DNA from: JAICJR01 sp963848495
Lineage (GTDB): Bacteria > Actinomycetota > Thermoleophilia > Solirubrobacterales > Thermoleophilaceae
Assembly (NCBI GenBank): GCA_963848495.1
Contig: CAWKDV010000002.1
Coordinates: 434,001 to 498,000 of the forward strand
Direction of reading: 5' to 3'
DNA: 64,000 nucleotides
Positions within the stretch are counted from its first letter, which is position 1; each line of letters begins with the position of its first letter. The position numbers and the translations under genes were made by a program. The notes beneath the pieces were generated by a model. It made no database searches and was not told the DNA's origin. It was given only the letters and a program-made list of their open reading frames with translations. Of this stretch, positions 26,709-35,093 are shown in pieces.

Positions 26709-27345
26709 GCTGGGCACGCGGGTCAACTGCGGCGGCAAGGAGTACGGCAAGCTCGCCGACGTCGTCATCGATCCGCTCAGCAGGCAGGTCACCCACCTCG
26801 TGGTCCGCAGCGAGCAGGGACCCACACGCCTCGTGCCGATCGGCCTGGCCGAGCGCGGCGAGGGCGAGCTGTCCCTCCGCTGCTCGGTCGACGAGGCGAA
26901 CAAGCTCGAGCCCGTTCAGGACGTCGCCTACCTGCGCCTCGGCGAGTTCCCGGTGCAGGACCCCGACTGGGACGTGGGCATCGAGCGCGTGCTCGCCATG
27001 CCCTACTACGAGACCGGCGATCCGTTCACGAACCCGCCCAGCCAGACCGAGCAGACCGCGGTGGCCTACGACCGCGTGCCGAAGGGCGAGGTCGAGATCC
27101 GCCGCGCGAGCGCGGTCACCTCGTCGGACGGCTCGGTCGTCGGCCACGTGGACGGCCTGCTCGTCGACGACGACGACCACGTCACCCACGTCGTGCTCGA
27201 GCGCGGCCATCTCTGGCGCCGGCGCGACGTGACGATCCCGCTGTCGGCGATCGACAAGGTCGAGACCGACAGCGTGACGCTCAACCTGACCAAGGGCGAG
27301 CTCGAGGACCTGCCGGCCGTGCCCGTGCGGCGCTGGGCGCGGTGA
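26698..27345 (+). CDS. PRC-barrel domain protein (two repeats)
   Basis: 215 residues with two PRC-barrel-like units: residues 1-65 (ELGTRVNCGGKEYGKLADVV, VTHLVVRSEQG) and about 135-200 (VTSSDGSVVGHVDGLLVD, VTHVVLERGHLWRRRDVTIP). PRC barrels bind RNA-processing or photosystem partners in other systems; here a stress role is inferred. The start at 26698 is fixed by an AGGAGGT site 9 nt upstream and overlaps the amidotransferase stop. Confidence 0.85.
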   Translation: MRLELGTRVNCGGKEYGKLADVVIDPLSRQVTHLVVRSEQGPTRLVPIGLAERGEGELSLRCSVDEANKLEPVQDVAYLRLGEFPVQDPDWDVGIERVLAMPYYETGDPFTNPPSQTEQTAVAYDRVPKGEVEIRRASAVTSSDGSVVGHVDGLLVDDDDHVTHVVLERGHLWRRRDVTIPLSAIDKVETDSVTLNLTKGELEDLPAVPVRRWAR

Positions 27346-27359
27346 GCCGCCGAGCCTGC

Positions 27360-27944
27360 CTAGCGGGCGAGCGACTCGAGCTCGCCGGCCCTCAGGCACA
27401 CCGCCACGGAGCCGTGCGGAAGCGCGCTCTCAGGGCTGACGGGGCGGCCGCTGAGCGCGAGTGCCGCGCGGACGGTGCCGACGTGGGCGACCACGGCGGC
27501 GGGGAGCGCGCCCGCGCACACGCGCGTCAGCGCGGTGCGCGTTCGCTCGCGCTGCCCGCGCAGCGATTCGCCACCCGGGAACACGAAGTCCGGATCGCCG
27601 CGGAGGAACGCCGCGTGAAGCTCCGGCTCGTCCTGCGCGAGCTGCGCGATGGCGACGCCCTCCCAGCGACCCCGGTCCGACTCGATGAGCTCATCGCAGA
27701 CGATCGGGTCGAGCCCATGCGGGGAGGCCACGATGCGCGCGGTCTCGCGCGCCCGGCGCAGCGGCGAGGTCCAGACCGCGGCGATGGGAAGGTCCCGCAG
27801 CTCCTCGGCGAGCCGCTCCGCCTGCGCGCGGCCAGTGTCGCTGAGCGGCGGGTCGCGGTGACCGAGGATCAATCCCGCGGCGTTGTCGCCCGTCTGACCG
27901 TGCCGTATCAGGAGCAGCGCATCGGCGGGGAGGGTGGAGCGCAT
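27360..27944 (-). CDS. Histidine phosphatase (phosphoglycerate mutase-like)
   Basis: 194 residues. Catalytic motif LLIRHGQTGDN near the N-terminus (RHG), second arginine block WTSPLRRARETARIV, proton-donor Glu in ELIESDRGRWEG and the late His in AVVAHVGTVRAAL. This is the broad-specificity histidine phosphatase family (cobC/GpmB branch). The start is taken at 27944 (MRSTLPADALLLIRHG). The physiological substrate is unknown. Confidence 0.88.
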   Translation of the reverse strand: MRSTLPADALLLIRHGQTGDNAAGLILGHRDPPLSDTGRAQAERLAEELRDLPIAAVWTSPLRRARETARIVASPHGLDPIVCDELIESDRGRWEGVAIAQLAQDEPELHAAFLRGDPDFVFPGGESLRGQRERTRTALTRVCAGALPAAVVAHVGTVRAALALSGRPVSPESALPHGSVAVCLRAGELESLAR

Positions 27945-28033
27945 CGGCCGGCCGCACCATACGCGACCGGCCCCAGGGGCCGACAAGGGCCGTGGACTAT
28001 GCTCGAACCTCCGGCGATCGAGGAGGTATGACG

Positions 28034-29353
28034 GTGGCTACCACGGCACACCCGAACGGCGGGGCGAGCACACTCGCGGACCTCGGAACTCCGATCGAGC
28101 GCGGTGACGAGCAGTACGTCGAACGCGTCCTGCGCCACGCCGGCGACATCAACGGTCACGTGAGCAGCGTGGGCGTGACCGAGGGGTTCAAGCAGATCGT
28201 CGACGAGTTCCATACTCCCGCCGGCGAGACCCCGGCCGGCTTCCGGGTCGAGCATCGCGCCGGGCGCGACGGCGGCGTGCGCTTCGACCTCGTGAGGGAC
28301 CTCGGCTACGACCGCAACGGCGGGCTGCGCCCCACCCCGCTCCTGTTCTCCGTCGATTCCGCGAACCCGTACGAGGTGGCGCCCTGCGCCAACCTGGTCG
28401 CCAACCTCACGTGCAATCCCGGCATCGTCTACGACCTCTTCATCAACGACCCGAAGGCGAACGTCGACCACAGGTTCGACACGCTCGAGGAGGTCATGAC
28501 CGAGCTCGGCAACGTCCTCGGCCCGGGCTGCGACATGTCCATCGAGCTCAACAACCCGTTCGAGCCGGACTTCGGCCGGATCCTCGAGCAGGTCCACGCC
28601 TACGCCGAGATCGTCTCCCGGCACCGCCTCGTGGTGAAGGTCCCGCACACCGGGCCCGTCAACGGCGAGAACGTGCGCCAGCTCCTGGAGGGCGACGGTC
28701 TGCTCGACGTGCGCTACGACCAGGGCACCACGGCCGACTACCTCTACGGGCACAACCTCGCGCTCAAGCTCCACGACCACGGCTTCCGCGTGAACTTCAC
28801 GCTGATGTTCGAGCCGCACCAGCAGGCGCTCGCGTTGCAGGCGCGCCCCTACTTCATCAACGCCTTCCTGCGGCACCGTCACGCGGCCACCAAGACCTTC
28901 AAGGCCCTGCTCGCGGCCTACGACGCGAGCGGCGACCACGGCTACGTCAAGCAGTTGCGCTCGTTCATGATCGCCAAGGACTACCTGTCCTCCGGCGACG
29001 GCGAAATGGAGCTGCTCGAGGTGCTCGACCGCGCTCGGATGTTCCTCCACAACCGCCGCTTCGACGACGAGGGCGAGGAGGGGCTCGACGCCGGCCGTCA
29101 GGCGCTGCGCTGGCTGCGCACCGCCAACCTGCCGGACACCCGGCTGATCCTGTGCTCGATGGAGGGAGACAGCGCCTTCCCGGACATCATGCGTATGCTC
29201 ACCGAGCCGGAGTTCCTCGACATGCACCACCGCGTGTTGATCACCACGGAGCCGAACTACCTGGCGCGCTGGGCCAGCGCTCCGCAGGTCGTCTCGTACC
29301 AGCGCCGTTTCATGAGCGCCGCGCGCGCGGTCAACGAGGCACCGGCGGTCTAG
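28034..29353 (+). CDS. Divergent transaldolase-family protein
   Basis: 439 residues, larger than ordinary transaldolases. The TAL/FSA barrel is recognisable: strand-1 FSVDSANPYEVA, LVANLTCNPGIVYDLFI (the TTNPS region), the Schiff-base lysine in RLVVKVPHTGPV and GFRVNFTLMFEPHQQALAL. An N-terminal extension of about 100 residues and a C-terminal one of about 110 are not explained by classical TAL. Start GTG 28034 is chosen because AGGAGG at 28021 is 7 nt upstream; ATG 28028 would be too close. It heads a five-gene operon with an aldolase, a CbbY phosphatase and DhaL/DhaK, so a ketose/dihydroxyacetone substrate is inferred. Confidence 0.78.
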   Translation: MATTAHPNGGASTLADLGTPIERGDEQYVERVLRHAGDINGHVSSVGVTEGFKQIVDEFHTPAGETPAGFRVEHRAGRDGGVRFDLVRDLGYDRNGGLRPTPLLFSVDSANPYEVAPCANLVANLTCNPGIVYDLFINDPKANVDHRFDTLEEVMTELGNVLGPGCDMSIELNNPFEPDFGRILEQVHAYAEIVSRHRLVVKVPHTGPVNGENVRQLLEGDGLLDVRYDQGTTADYLYGHNLALKLHDHGFRVNFTLMFEPHQQALALQARPYFINAFLRHRHAATKTFKALLAAYDASGDHGYVKQLRSFMIAKDYLSSGDGEMELLEVLDRARMFLHNRRFDDEGEEGLDAGRQALRWLRTANLPDTRLILCSMEGDSAFPDIMRMLTEPEFLDMHHRVLITTEPNYLARWASAPQVVSYQRRFMSAARAVNEAPAV

Positions 29354-29359
29354 CGACTC

Positions 29360-30214
29360 GTGCCAGCGGTCGGGATCGACGAGATACTGGACCGCGCCTT
29401 CGAGGACCGCTACGGCGTCGCCGCGTTCAACATCGTCGATGACCTGACGCTCGACGCCGTGCTCGCCGCGGCCACGGAGCTCGAGGCGCCCGTCATCGTC
29501 CAGACGTCGCTCAAGACCGTGAAGGCGTTCGGCGCCGACGTGCTGGCCGGGCTGTTCCGGCTGCGCGCCGAGAACGTGCCGGTGCCGACGACCCTCCACC
29601 TCGACCATTGCCCCGAGCGGGAGTGGATCTCCACCTGCCTGCGCTCCGGCTGGAACAGCGTGCTGTTCGACGGCTCCCACCTGGACGTCGAGGACAACAC
29701 CCGCCAGACCGCCGAGGTCGTGGAGGAGGCGAGGGGGTACGGCGCACATGTGGAGGGCGAGATCGAGACGATCGCCGGCGTGGAGGACGACGTCGGCTCG
29801 GATGAGGCGGGGCTTGTCCAGACTGTGGACGTCTCGGCCGACTTCATCGAGCGCACCGGGGTCTACTCGTTCGCCCCGGGGATCGGCACCGCGCACGGCC
29901 TCTACCGCAGCGAGCCCAGGCTCACCCCGCAGCGGGTGACCGACCTCGTCGCGCTGCGGCCCGTGCCGATGGTGCTCCACGGAGGGTCCGGACTCGCGCC
30001 CGAGCAATTTCAGGACCTGATCTCCCGCGGGTGTGCGAAGGTCAACATTTCCACCGCGCTGAAGGTCGCTTTTGTCGACTCGCATCGCACCTACCTCGAC
30101 GAGAACCCCGGCCGGCACGATCCACCGTCCCTGCTCCGGCACGTGCACGAGGCGGTGAAGAGCACCGCGGCCGATCACATCCGCATCTTCGGGTCGGCCG
30201 GCAAAGCGCGATGA
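29360..30214 (+). CDS. Class II (zinc) fructose-bisphosphate-type aldolase
   Basis: 284 residues. Class II aldolase features are GVAAFNIVDDLTLDAVLAAA, zinc and catalytic residues in TTLHLDHCPE, SVLFDGSHLDVEDN, HVEGEIETIAG, APGIGTAHGLY and VLHGGSGLAPEQF, and the phosphate loop KVNISTALK. It could cleave fructose-, tagatose-, or another ketose bisphosphate to DHAP. The start GTG 29360 is 6 bp after the transaldolase stop, and the stop overlaps the next ATG, indicating one operon. Confidence 0.88.
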   Translation: MPAVGIDEILDRAFEDRYGVAAFNIVDDLTLDAVLAAATELEAPVIVQTSLKTVKAFGADVLAGLFRLRAENVPVPTTLHLDHCPEREWISTCLRSGWNSVLFDGSHLDVEDNTRQTAEVVEEARGYGAHVEGEIETIAGVEDDVGSDEAGLVQTVDVSADFIERTGVYSFAPGIGTAHGLYRSEPRLTPQRVTDLVALRPVPMVLHGGSGLAPEQFQDLISRGCAKVNISTALKVAFVDSHRTYLDENPGRHDPPSLLRHVHEAVKSTAADHIRIFGSAGKAR

Positions 30215-30999
30215 GCGCGCTCTTCTTCGACTGCGACGGAGTCCTGGCCGACACCGAGCGCTACGGCCACCTGCCGGCGTTCAACCGCACCTTCGCGGAG
30301 GAGGGCCTTCCGGTGCAGTGGTCCGAGGACGACTACGCGGTCTACGTGCGCATCGGGGGCGGCAAGGAGCGCATGGCCTCGCTCCTCACCCCCGAGTTCG
30401 TCGCGGCCAACGGGCTGCCGACGGACCCGGACGCCCAGCGCGAGCTGGTCGCCCGCTGGCATCAGCGCAAGACGGCGATCTACAAGGAGATGGTGCACGC
30501 CGGCGTCATGCCGGCGCGGCCCGGCATCGCCCGCATCGTGGACGAGGCGCTCGCCGCCGGCTGGACGCTCGCGGTGGCCTCGACCTCGGCCGAGGAATCG
30601 GTGCGTGCCGTGCTCGAGCACGCGGTCGGCCCTGAGAAGGCGGCGAGCTTCGAGGTCCTCGCCGGCGACGTGGTTCCCGCCAAGAAGCCCGACCCCGCGA
30701 TCTACGAGCTCGCGCTGGAGCGCACTGGGGCCGATCCGGGCGACACGATCGTGATCGAGGATTCCCGCAACGGGCTGCTGGCCGCGGTGCGGGCCGGCCT
30801 TCGCTGTGTCGTGACGGTCAACGGCTACACGAAGGACGAGGACATGTCGCAGGCCGTGCTCGTCGTCAGCTCGCTCGGAGAACCGGGCGAGCCGATGGAG
30901 GTGATCGCGAATCGCGGCTCGGCCGACCCGGGCGACTTCGTCACGCTCAACGACCTCCGGGCATGCCTGGAAGTCCCGATCCCCCAGGAGGTGTCATGA
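30211..30999 (+). CDS. CbbY-like HAD phosphatase
   Basis: 262 residues of the HAD-IA superfamily with nucleophile Asp in LFFDCDGVLADTERYGHLPA, motif II in VASTSAEESV, motif III Lys in VVPAKKPDPAIY and the acidic pair IVIEDSRNG. The cap stretch VRIGGGKERM is the CbbY signature shared with plant and bacterial xylulose-1,5-bisphosphate phosphatases. No Rubisco is in this window, so the substrate is more likely an operon-specific ketose bisphosphate or by-product. It overlaps both neighbours by ATGA. Confidence 0.85.
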   Translation: MSALFFDCDGVLADTERYGHLPAFNRTFAEEGLPVQWSEDDYAVYVRIGGGKERMASLLTPEFVAANGLPTDPDAQRELVARWHQRKTAIYKEMVHAGVMPARPGIARIVDEALAAGWTLAVASTSAEESVRAVLEHAVGPEKAASFEVLAGDVVPAKKPDPAIYELALERTGADPGDTIVIEDSRNGLLAAVRAGLRCVVTVNGYTKDEDMSQAVLVVSSLGEPGEPMEVIANRGSADPGDFVTLNDLRACLEVPIPQEVS

Positions 31000-31640
31000 C
31001 CGACGTCGCGCTCCAACAGGGCGAGCAGGTCGTTCGCATCATCGCCCAGACCACTGTCGACAACGAGAAGTACTTCTGCGAGCTGGACGCCGTCGTCGGC
31101 GACGGCGACTTCGGCTACTCGCTCGCGAGGGGCTTCGAGAAGCTGCTCGATGGCTGGGACGAGCTCGAGTACGACGACGTCTCCACATTGCTGAAGAAGA
31201 CGGCGCTCACCCTGACCAGCAGGGTCGGCGGCGCCTCGGGACCGATCTGGGGCACCGCGTTCCTGCGCGCCGGGGTCGCCCTCGCGGGCAAGGACGCGCC
31301 GACGGACGAGGACGTGATCGCAGCGCTGCGAGCCGCCATCGAGGGTGTGAAGCAGCGCGGCGAGTCTGACCTGGGAGACAAGACGCTTCTCGACGCGCTC
31401 ATTCCGGCGGTCGATCGTCTCGAGAGCGAGCTGCAGGCCGGTAACGGCACCCAGGAAGCGCTTGCGGCCGCAGCGGCCACCGCGCGGGAGAAGGCCGAGG
31501 GAACGGTCGGGATGCTCGCCAAGAAGGGCCGCGCCGCGTACTCAGGCGAGCGGTCGCTCGAGTCGCCGGACGCGGGAGCGATTGCGATTGCAGTGTTGTT
31601 CGAGTCGGTCAGCGGGAGCTGGACTCCAAGCAAGGCCTAA
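30996..31640 (+). CDS. dhaL: Dihydroxyacetone kinase subunit DhaL
   Basis: 214 residues, the helical-barrel nucleotide-binding subunit. The phosphate/Mg loop is DAVVGDGDFGYSLARGF (the usual GDGDHG has Phe instead of His here), followed by SRVGGASGPIWGTAF, SDLGDKTLLDAL and GRAAYSGERSLESPDAGA. It phosphorylates the ketone held by DhaK. Subunits as separate genes usually mean PTS-linked kinases, but no DhaM/PTS gene is nearby; an ATP-using split enzyme is inferred. The ATG overlaps the CbbY stop (ATGA). Confidence 0.9.
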   Translation: MTDVALQQGEQVVRIIAQTTVDNEKYFCELDAVVGDGDFGYSLARGFEKLLDGWDELEYDDVSTLLKKTALTLTSRVGGASGPIWGTAFLRAGVALAGKDAPTDEDVIAALRAAIEGVKQRGESDLGDKTLLDALIPAVDRLESELQAGNGTQEALAAAAATAREKAEGTVGMLAKKGRAAYSGERSLESPDAGAIAIAVLFESVSGSWTPSKA

Positions 31641-31654
31641 CGAGAGGAGTGGGT

Positions 31655-32650
31655 ATGAAGAAGTTCGTCAACGACCCGCAGCAGTTCGTTCCGGAGATGC
31701 TCAAGGGCATCGCGCTGGCCAATCCGGACATGCTCCGCTACGTGCCGGAGTACAACCTGATCATGCGCGCGGACATGCCGCGCGACGACAAGGTGTCGAT
31801 CGTTCAGGGATCGGGCTCCGGTCACGAGCCGGCGCACGTGATGGCGGTGGGACCCGGCATGCTCGACGCCGCCTGCCCGGGAGACGTCTTCTCGGCGCCG
31901 CCGTCCGACTACGTGTACGAGACCTCGAAGCTGATGCGCTCGGACAAGGGCGTCCTGCACATCATCAACAACTACACGGGCGACCGCATGGCCTTCGACC
32001 TCGGTCGTGAGCTCGCCGAGGCCGAGGGCATCACGATCGGCACGGTCATCGTCGACGACGACGTGGCGGTGAAGGACTCGACCTACACGGTCGGCCGCCG
32101 TGGCGTGGCGGGCAACTTCTTCGTCATCAAGGCACTGGGGGCGGCGTCGGACCGGGGCGCCGGGCTCGACGAGCTGGTCGCCCTCGGCCAGCGGGTCAAC
32201 TCGGTCACCCGCTCGATGGGCATAGCGCTCACGTCCTGTACCCCGCCGGCCAAGGGCTCGCCGCTGTTCGAGCTCGGCGACGACGAGATGGAGGTCGGCG
32301 TGGGCATCCACGGCGAGCCGGGACGCCGCCGCGAGAAGCTGAAGAGCGCCGACGAGATCGTCGATGACATGCTCGAGGCGATTGTCCCCGACCTGCCCTA
32401 CGAGTCCGGCGACGAGGTTGCGGTGATGGTCAACGGCCTCGGCGGCACGCCCATCTCCGAGCTCTACATCATCTATGGGCACGTGCACGACCGCCTGGTG
32501 GAGCGCGGCATCAAGCCGGTGCGGTCCTACATCGGCGAGTACTGCACCTCGCTCGACATGGCCGGCGCGTCCATCACGCTGGTGCGGCTCGACGACGAGC
32601 TGAAGGACCTGCTGAATGCTCCCGCGGAGATAGCGGTCCGCATCTTCTAG
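31655..32650 (+). CDS. dhaK: Dihydroxyacetone kinase subunit DhaK
   Basis: 331 residues, substrate-binding subunit. Key motifs are VQGSGSGHEPAHVMAV, NYTGDRMAFDL, GTVIVDDDVAVKDS, the covalent substrate-binding His in VGVGIHGEPGR, and VNGLGGTPISELY. It binds dihydroxyacetone or a related short ketose as a hemiaminal for DhaL. ATG 31655 is preferred over GTG 31649 because GAGGAG sits 5 nt upstream. It is the last gene of the operon, ended by the hairpin at 32660. Confidence 0.92.
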   Translation: MKKFVNDPQQFVPEMLKGIALANPDMLRYVPEYNLIMRADMPRDDKVSIVQGSGSGHEPAHVMAVGPGMLDAACPGDVFSAPPSDYVYETSKLMRSDKGVLHIINNYTGDRMAFDLGRELAEAEGITIGTVIVDDDVAVKDSTYTVGRRGVAGNFFVIKALGAASDRGAGLDELVALGQRVNSVTRSMGIALTSCTPPAKGSPLFELGDDEMEVGVGIHGEPGRRREKLKSADEIVDDMLEAIVPDLPYESGDEVAVMVNGLGGTPISELYIIYGHVHDRLVERGIKPVRSYIGEYCTSLDMAGASITLVRLDDELKDLLNAPAEIAVRIF

Positions 32651-32659
32651 GGCCTGATG

Positions 32660-32694
32660 GCCGATGGCCCGCCCTTGCCGGGCGGGCCATCGGC
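32660..32694 (+). terminator. Strong hairpin after dhaK
   Basis: Perfect 15-bp stem (GCCGATGGCCCGCCC with its complement) and 5-nt loop TTGCC, beginning 9 bp after the dhaK stop. No T tract, but the stem strength and position fit the end of the sugar operon. Confidence 0.75.
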
Positions 32695-32717
32695 GTGAGC
32701 GACGAAAGGACTGGACG

Positions 32718-33233
32718 ATGGGACTGCTTCGACACCACGACGACGCCCCACAGGGCCGGCGCTTCCAGATGCGCGAGAAGCTTGCCTCGATCGGCGACGA
32801 CTCCTGGATCGAGAATGACCAGGGCGATCGCCTCTACAAGGTCGACGGCAAGGCCCTACGCATCCGCGACACCTTCGTCCTCGAGGATCGCGACGGGCAC
32901 GAGGTCGCCAAGATCCAGGAGCGCAAGCTCCACGTGCGCGACACGATGAAGGTCGAGCGCGACGGCCGCACGCTGGCCACGGTCCACAAGGCCCTGGTCG
33001 GGATCCGCGACCGCTTCGACATCGAGGTCGAGGGCGCTCCCGACCTCAAGGCCCGCGGCAACATCGTCGACCACGAGTACGAGGTGAAACGCGACGACGA
33101 CGTGGTCGCAACCATCTCGAAGAAGTGGCTGCGCATCCGCGATACCTACGGCGTCGAGATCCGGGAGGGTGAGGACGAACCGCTGCTGCTGGCGCTGACC
33201 GTGGCGATCGACGAGATGAGCCACCCGCGCTAA
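32718..33233 (+). CDS. LURP-one-related family protein
   Basis: 171 residues of the LURP-one/tubby-C-terminal-like beta-barrel fold: repeated IRDTFVLEDRDGHEVAKI, HVRDTMKVERDGRTLATV and IRDRFDIEVEG, spaced about 20 residues. In bacteria the family is of unknown function; a membrane or phospholipid-scramblase-like role has been suggested for the fold. GAAAGGA lies upstream of the ATG. It is separated from the sugar operon by the hairpin, so it is probably independent. Confidence 0.83.
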   Translation: MGLLRHHDDAPQGRRFQMREKLASIGDDSWIENDQGDRLYKVDGKALRIRDTFVLEDRDGHEVAKIQERKLHVRDTMKVERDGRTLATVHKALVGIRDRFDIEVEGAPDLKARGNIVDHEYEVKRDDDVVATISKKWLRIRDTYGVEIREGEDEPLLLALTVAIDEMSHPR

Positions 33234-34306
33234 GCGCGCAAGGCGGCGAGCTCCGGCCGCGCGGGCCCCTCGGCCGGGCGGAACCCGGGCAGTAGGAGCT
33301 CGAACGTCGACCCGGCGCTCGAGCTCGTGACCGTGCACACGCCGCCGTGGGCGCGCGCGATCGAGTCGACTATGGCCAGCCCGAGCCCCACCCCGCCGTG
33401 GCGGCGGCTGCGCGCGCTGTCGCTGCGGCCGAAGCGCTCGAAGATCCGGTCGCGCGCCTCCGGGGGCACCCCGGGGCCGTCATCGCTCACGGCGATCACG
33501 ACGCCACCTTCGTGGCGCCGTGCCGACAGCTCGATCTTGCCCGCCTCGGCGGTGTGCTCGACCGCGTTCTCGAGCAGCGCGTCGATCGCGATCCGCACCG
33601 CCTGAGGGTCGGCCGCGAGCGTGCCGGTCTCCACGCACGCAAGTCGCCAGGTCCGGGGAGCCACCTCGGACCAGCGCAGGAAGAGCTCCTCCAGGAACGA
33701 GTCGAGCTCGATGTCGGAACGAACGACGAAGTCGGGGTGTTCGGCCTTGGAGAGCAGCAGCAGGCGCTCGACGATGTAGCCGATGCGGTCGAGCTCGTCC
33801 ACGGCCACCGCGACCTCGGGCAGCCGCCGCCCGTCCACCAGCTGGAGCATCTCGAGGTGGCCGCGGGCGATAGTCACCGGCGTACGGAGCTCGTGCGAGA
33901 CGTCGTGCAGCAGCCGCTCCTGCCGCTCGAGCAGCTCGGCCCTCTCAGCGGCCACGTGCTCCGTCTCGGCAAGGGCCGTCTGCCGGCGGCGGGCATGCCA
34001 GACCATGGCGAGGAACATCGCGGACATCAGCGGCACCTCGGTCAGCTCCCCCCAGAGCTGCGCCCCGTTGAAGGTGTCGTTCAGCAGCACGACGCCTGTG
34101 AGGCTGGCCACCGCGGCGAGCACCAGCGACGTCGCCTTCACGCCCCAGACGCGGAAGCCGTACAGGATCGTGAGGCTGACCCAGATGAAGTGGAACGGGA
34201 TCGTCTCCCAGTCGGGAGTCAGCAGCATCGCGACGAGGTTGGCCACCGCGAAGGCGACCCAGAGGAGCTCGATTTGTCTAGCTTGCAGCCAGGCGGTAGC
34301 CGACAT
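33230..34306 (-). CDS. Sensor histidine kinase (HisKA type) paired with OmpR regulator
   Basis: 358 residues. Four TM helices (about residues 12-105) have almost no periplasmic domain, then a dimerisation domain with phospho-His in LLHDVSHELRTPVTIARG, N-box LLENAVEHTAEA, DDGPGVP, and G-boxes ending GGVGLGLAIVDSIARAHGG. Its start lies inside the 3' end of the regulator gene (29-bp overlap), so the two are one operon. It converges with the LURP gene, the stops overlapping. The divergent cytochrome oxidase cluster is the likely target. Confidence 0.92.
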   Translation of the reverse strand: MSATAWLQARQIELLWVAFAVANLVAMLLTPDWETIPFHFIWVSLTILYGFRVWGVKATSLVLAAVASLTGVVLLNDTFNGAQLWGELTEVPLMSAMFLAMVWHARRRQTALAETEHVAAERAELLERQERLLHDVSHELRTPVTIARGHLEMLQLVDGRRLPEVAVAVDELDRIGYIVERLLLLSKAEHPDFVVRSDIELDSFLEELFLRWSEVAPRTWRLACVETGTLAADPQAVRIAIDALLENAVEHTAEAGKIELSARRHEGGVVIAVSDDGPGVPPEARDRIFERFGRSDSARSRRHGGVGLGLAIVDSIARAHGGVCTVTSSSAGSTFELLLPGFRPAEGPARPELAALRA

Positions 34307-34943
34307 TGCGCACCGTTTCGATGGGGGCTTCCGGGCCGAGCTTGCGGCGCAGCCGCCTGATGGACACGTCGACGACGTTCGACCGCGGATCGAAGTCGTA
34401 GCCCCAGACGTCGGCCAGCAGCTGTTCGCGGCTGATCACGTGCCCGGCTCGCTGGAGCAGGAAGTGCAGTAGCCGGAACTCGCCATCGGTCAGCCCGCTC
34501 ACCCGGTCGCCCACCCGCACCTCGCGTCTCGTCAGGTCCAGCAGCAGGCAGCCGCAGTGCAGCACGTGATCGTCCGCGAGCGCCGAGCGTTGCTTAAACC
34601 GGACGCGGACCCGCGCGAGCAGCTCGTCGAGCGAGAACGGCTTGGCCAGGTAATCGTCCGCGCCCAGCTCGAAGCCGCGCAGCTTTGTGTCGATGTCGGA
34701 CCGGGCCGAGAGGATCAGGACCGGGAGCTGTGGCTTGCGGGCGCGCAGCGCGCACAGCACGTCCAGGCCGTCCATCCCGGGCAGCAGCAGGTCGAGCACG
34801 ACCAGGTCGTACGGGTGCGCGAGCGCGCGCCCGAGCCCTTCCTCGCCGTCATCGGCGACGCCGACGGTGTAACCCTCGGCTTTGAGAGCACGGGCGACGA
34901 ACGCCAGGATCCGCGCCTCGTCCTCGATCACAAGGATCTGCAT
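34278..34943 (-). CDS. OmpR/PhoB-family response regulator
   Basis: 221 residues. Receiver: ILVIEDEARILAFVARAL, phospho-Asp in DLVVLDLLLPGMDG, and ADDYLAKPFSLDELLARV with the conserved Lys. Output: winged helix (GLTDGEFRLLHFLLQRAGHV, then SNVVDVSIRRLRRKLG). The start is 34943 (MQILVIEDEA). The divergent intergenic region holds ATGAC direct repeats at 11-bp spacing, the spacing expected for tandem OmpR-type dimers. Confidence 0.93.
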   Translation of the reverse strand: MQILVIEDEARILAFVARALKAEGYTVGVADDGEEGLGRALAHPYDLVVLDLLLPGMDGLDVLCALRARKPQLPVLILSARSDIDTKLRGFELGADDYLAKPFSLDELLARVRVRFKQRSALADDHVLHCGCLLLDLTRREVRVGDRVSGLTDGEFRLLHFLLQRAGHVISREQLLADVWGYDFDPRSNVVDVSIRRLRRKLGPEAPIETVRNVGYRLAAS

Positions 34944-34977
34944 CGTTCCCTCAACCGCGGTTAATACCACTCATGGG

Positions 34978-35015
34978 ATGACAGGTAAATGACCTGCGGA
35001 TGACAACTCGGTCAC
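34978..35015. promoter_or_regulatory. Three ATGAC direct repeats at exact 11-bp spacing (fourth weak)
   Basis: ATGAC begins at 34978, 34989 and 35000; a weaker GTCAC follows at 35011. Eleven-base direct repeats are the usual layout of OmpR/PhoB-type binding sites. They lie between the regulator gene (start 34943, minus) and the oxidase cluster (start 35094, plus). A palindrome AACCGCGGTT is also present at 34953-34962. Confidence 0.5.
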
Positions 35016-35093
35016 TTCCGGGGTCAGCGCTTCGCGCGGGGTGATACTTGCGCCGCCGTACTGGAGACGATGGCTTGGATCGGAGGTCTGGCC

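Noticed and set aside
30211..30999. Rubisco-linked role for the CbbY protein
   Set aside because: No Rubisco, phosphoribulokinase or carboxysome gene in the window; context points to a ketose/dihydroxyacetone pathway.
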